From UBA12481 sp012523435 (GTDB lineage Bacteria; Bacteroidota; Bacteroidia; Bacteroidales; UBA12481), in assembly GCA_028686135.1 (NCBI GenBank), contig JAQUCP010000004.1, positions 1 through 64,000 of the forward strand: 64,000 nt of DNA. Direction: 5' to 3'. Below the pieces are notes generated by a model that saw only the letters and a list, made by a program, of their open reading frames with translations, was not told where the DNA came from and made no database searches. Below are positions 62,521 through 64,000 of the stretch, piece after piece. Made by a program: the position numbers and the translations under genes. Every line of letters begins with the position of its first letter. Within the stretch, counting starts at the first letter, position 1.

Positions 62521-63732
62521 TCACTCCATTGTCAAATGCCAGTTGTCAGGCAACAAGCCCTGTTGAACAGCTTGTCCAATGACTCTCTCCGCACGCTTAA
62601 CTACTGGTGGGTCAATCATTTTAGATCCCAAAGCAACTACGCCAAGTCCTTTCTTCCGGGCTTCCATAAAAGCTAAAACGATTCGTTTTGCTTTTTCAAT
62701 CTCTTCGGCAGTGGGGGCAAAGCCTTCCTGAATGACCCGGATTTGTCTGGGGTGGATACACCCCATGCCATCAAAGCCCAATGATTTCGATTTCAGCACA
62801 TTAGCTTTCAATCCTTCCATATCTTCCACATCAGAAAAGACTGAATCAATCGCCTGAATTCCGGCAGCTTTACAGGCATTAACCAGGGCATGCCGGGCAT
62901 ATAGTGATTCAGCTCCCTCGGGTGTTCTTACGACTCCCAGATCGGCTGTAAAGTCTTCCAGTCCGATAGCCATAGCGACCACCGAATGGGTTGCAGTAGC
63001 GATAGCGTACGCCCTCTCGATTCCCAGCGCACTTTCAATAATTGGCATAATCCAGATTTCACGATCTATTTCGTACGTCTGGCACAATTGCCTGATCTTT
63101 TCATCTACAGCAATTACAGCATCAGGACTTTCGCATTTAGGCAATAATATCAGATCTACCCCATGCGGCACGATCCAGTTGAGGTCGTCAATTCCGGCGG
63201 CTCCCTGGTTAATGCGGACCATTTTTTCTGAGTGTCCGAAATTCAGAGAGCGCAGGGCATTTCTAACGAGCATACGGGCTTCAGGCTTCTTATCTGGGGC
63301 TACGGCATCTTCAAGATCGAGAATCAATCCATCAGGCCTGTGGAGGTAGGCATTGATCATCAAACTAGGGGAATTGCCTGGCAGATAAAGTCTTGAACAG
63401 CGTCGGCGGTCGCGGGTTGATGGAGCTGATCCAGGATAAGCCAACGGGGATAACAGCTCATCTTTGACATCGGACAATTGCCGTACGGCAGCCTCCAGCC
63501 TAGCATCAATGACCCAGGGAAGGGCTCCGCTGTCATGCAGGGATACCCTGGCATTTTGAATAGTAAAATGATCCATGGCCCGCTGAATCTGAGCGATCAT
63601 CCCACGTCCATATAAGGCTTTAACTTTACTAACCAGTTCAATCTCGATTCCACCCTGCCGGGTGGGTTCAATCATCACCTGGCAATCCGACCTGATGCGG
63701 CCGCCGTAATTCCCTGCCGTTACAATTTTCAT
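62521..63732 (-). CDS. citrate lyase gamma-beta fusion (CitD-CitE)
   Basis: A 403-residue fusion. Residues about 1-90 match CitD, the acyl carrier subunit: AGNYGGRIRSDCQVMIEP with Ser15 as the likely site of the phosphoribosyl-dephospho-CoA arm, then the ARLEAAVRQL helix. Residues about 112-400 are CitE, citryl-ACP lyase of the HpcH/HpaI fold: RLYLPGNSPSL, LILDLEDAVAPDKK, PIIESALGIE and GMGCIHPRQI. CitD and CitE are usually separate genes. A linker of about 20 residues joins them. It cleaves citryl-ACP to oxaloacetate and acetyl-ACP. Confidence 0.92.
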   Translation of the reverse strand: MKIVTAGNYGGRIRSDCQVMIEPTRQGGIEIELVSKVKALYGRGMIAQIQRAMDHFTIQNARVSLHDSGALPWVIDARLEAAVRQLSDVKDELLSPLAYPGSAPSTRDRRRCSRLYLPGNSPSLMINAYLHRPDGLILDLEDAVAPDKKPEARMLVRNALRSLNFGHSEKMVRINQGAAGIDDLNWIVPHGVDLILLPKCESPDAVIAVDEKIRQLCQTYEIDREIWIMPIIESALGIERAYAIATATHSVVAMAIGLEDFTADLGVVRTPEGAESLYARHALVNACKAAGIQAIDSVFSDVEDMEGLKANVLKSKSLGFDGMGCIHPRQIRVIQEGFAPTAEEIEKAKRIVLAFMEARKKGLGVVALGSKMIDPPVVKRAERVIGQAVQQGLLPDNWHLTME

Positions 63733-63766
63733 TCTGAATAATACTACTGATTGCTACCGTTTCAGA

Positions 63767-63774
63767 CAAAGATA
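63767..63774 (-). promoter_or_regulatory. -7 promoter element of the citDE-citF operon
   Basis: TATCTTTG on the minus strand (TAnnTTTG) lies 34 nt before the start at 63732 and just after the oadB terminator, so the citrate lyase genes have their own promoter. No clear -33. Confidence 0.55.
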
Positions 63775-63786
63775 CTCTTAAAATGA

Positions 63787-63813
63787 AAAAGTCCCCGGAG
63801 TTCGGGGACTTTT
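63787..63813 (-). terminator. intrinsic terminator after oadB
   Basis: Stem AAAAGTCCCC pairing GGGGACTTTT with a 7-nt loop and T-rich continuation on the minus strand, 25 nt past the oadB stop. Confidence 0.85.
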
Positions 63814-63837
63814 CATAAAACCTTGATATAATGAATT

Positions 63838-64000
63838 TTACATCATAAAACTCAAAAGGATACCAGCTGCGACGGCACTTCCGATGACCCCGGCCACGTT
63901 TGGACCCATGGCATGCATGAGTAGATGGTTTGATGGGTCAGCTTTCAGACCTTCTGCCTGTGAAACCCGAGCTGCATCTGGTACTGCTGATACACCGGCA
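63838..64000 (-). CDS. oadB: sodium-pumping oxaloacetate decarboxylase beta subunit, 3' end only
   Basis: Only the last 54 codons are in the window. They translate to the very conserved end of OadB/GcdB/MmdB-type decarboxylase beta subunits: AGVSAVPDAARVSQAEGLK, HLLMHAMGPNVAGVIGSAVA and a final LLSFMM. These membrane subunits couple decarboxylation to sodium export. Next to citrate lyase, oxaloacetate is the most likely substrate carrier, but methylmalonyl-CoA or glutaconyl-CoA types share this end. Confidence 0.9.
   Translation of the reverse strand, partial: AGVSAVPDAARVSQAEGLKADPSNHLLMHAMGPNVAGVIGSAVAAGILLSFMM

Overview
The window looks like a draft chromosomal contig from a Bacteroidota (Bacteroidales- or Marinilabiliales-like) bacterium with a largely anaerobic, fermentative life style. 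Evidence: repeated Bacteroidota-type promoter elements (TAnnTTTG near -7, sometimes with TTTG about 20 bp upstream), a TonB-dependent receptor with an N-terminal carboxypeptidase-regulatory domain, a BatA-type double-membrane protein, a DUF2027-Smr protein, OmpA with thrombospondin type 3 repeats, citrate lyase plus a sodium-pumping oxaloacetate decarboxylase subunit, ferredoxin and indolepyruvate:ferredoxin oxidoreductase. No tRNA, rRNA, CRISPR array, phage or insertion sequence was seen. One 100-N assembly gap (45196-45295) interrupts a gene. Layout: 1-3932 holds a TPR-CHAT (caspase-like) protein facing an ECF sigma factor and a membrane protein that looks like its anti-sigma factor. RNase P RNA follows at 4080-4430 (minus). 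4452-8687 holds DUF2027-Smr, queA and a YgiQ-type radical SAM protein. 8708-14238 holds a lipoprotein dipeptidase and a minus-strand run of ltaE-like aldolase, rhomboid protease, alkaline phosphatase, methylglyoxal synthase and a YhcC-type radical SAM protein. 14350-16773 pairs an Xaa-Pro aminopeptidase with a predicted trans-3-hydroxy-L-proline dehydratase, suggesting use of proline-rich peptides. 16901-23630 (all minus) carries a Spy-like protein, a second ECF sigma factor, a CarH-like MerR regulator without the usual B12 ligands, a lipid-flippase-like protein, a C69 dipeptidase, an MFS transporter and a glutathione peroxidase. 23727-36717 contains envelope genes (SPOR barrel protein, CBM9-like lipoprotein, TonB receptor, BatA-like protein), a sugar nucleotidyltransferase, iorAB, and ornithine aminotransferase. 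36718-43378 is a seven-gene drug-exporter operon of the YbhGFSR type led by its own TetR regulator, whose likely operator overlaps the promoter. 43476-46320 has OmpA and the gapped isocitrate-dehydrogenase-family gene. 46421-60588 is mostly a glycogen/alpha-glucan cluster: branching enzyme, alpha-amylase, a 1416-residue glycogen synthase-phosphorylase fusion, GH57 amylase, a GT4/5 glycosyltransferase and a debranching enzyme. It allows synthesis, branching, debranching and phosphorolysis from one locus. 60715-64000 has a small 2[4Fe-4S] ferredoxin and a citrate-fermentation block (citF, a citD-citE fusion, and the 3' end of oadB). The most unusual items are the sigma/anti-sigma/CHAT neighbourhood, the synthase-phosphorylase fusion, the citD-citE fusion, the degenerate CarH-like regulator, and an 11-bp intergenic repeat array at 23640-23684.
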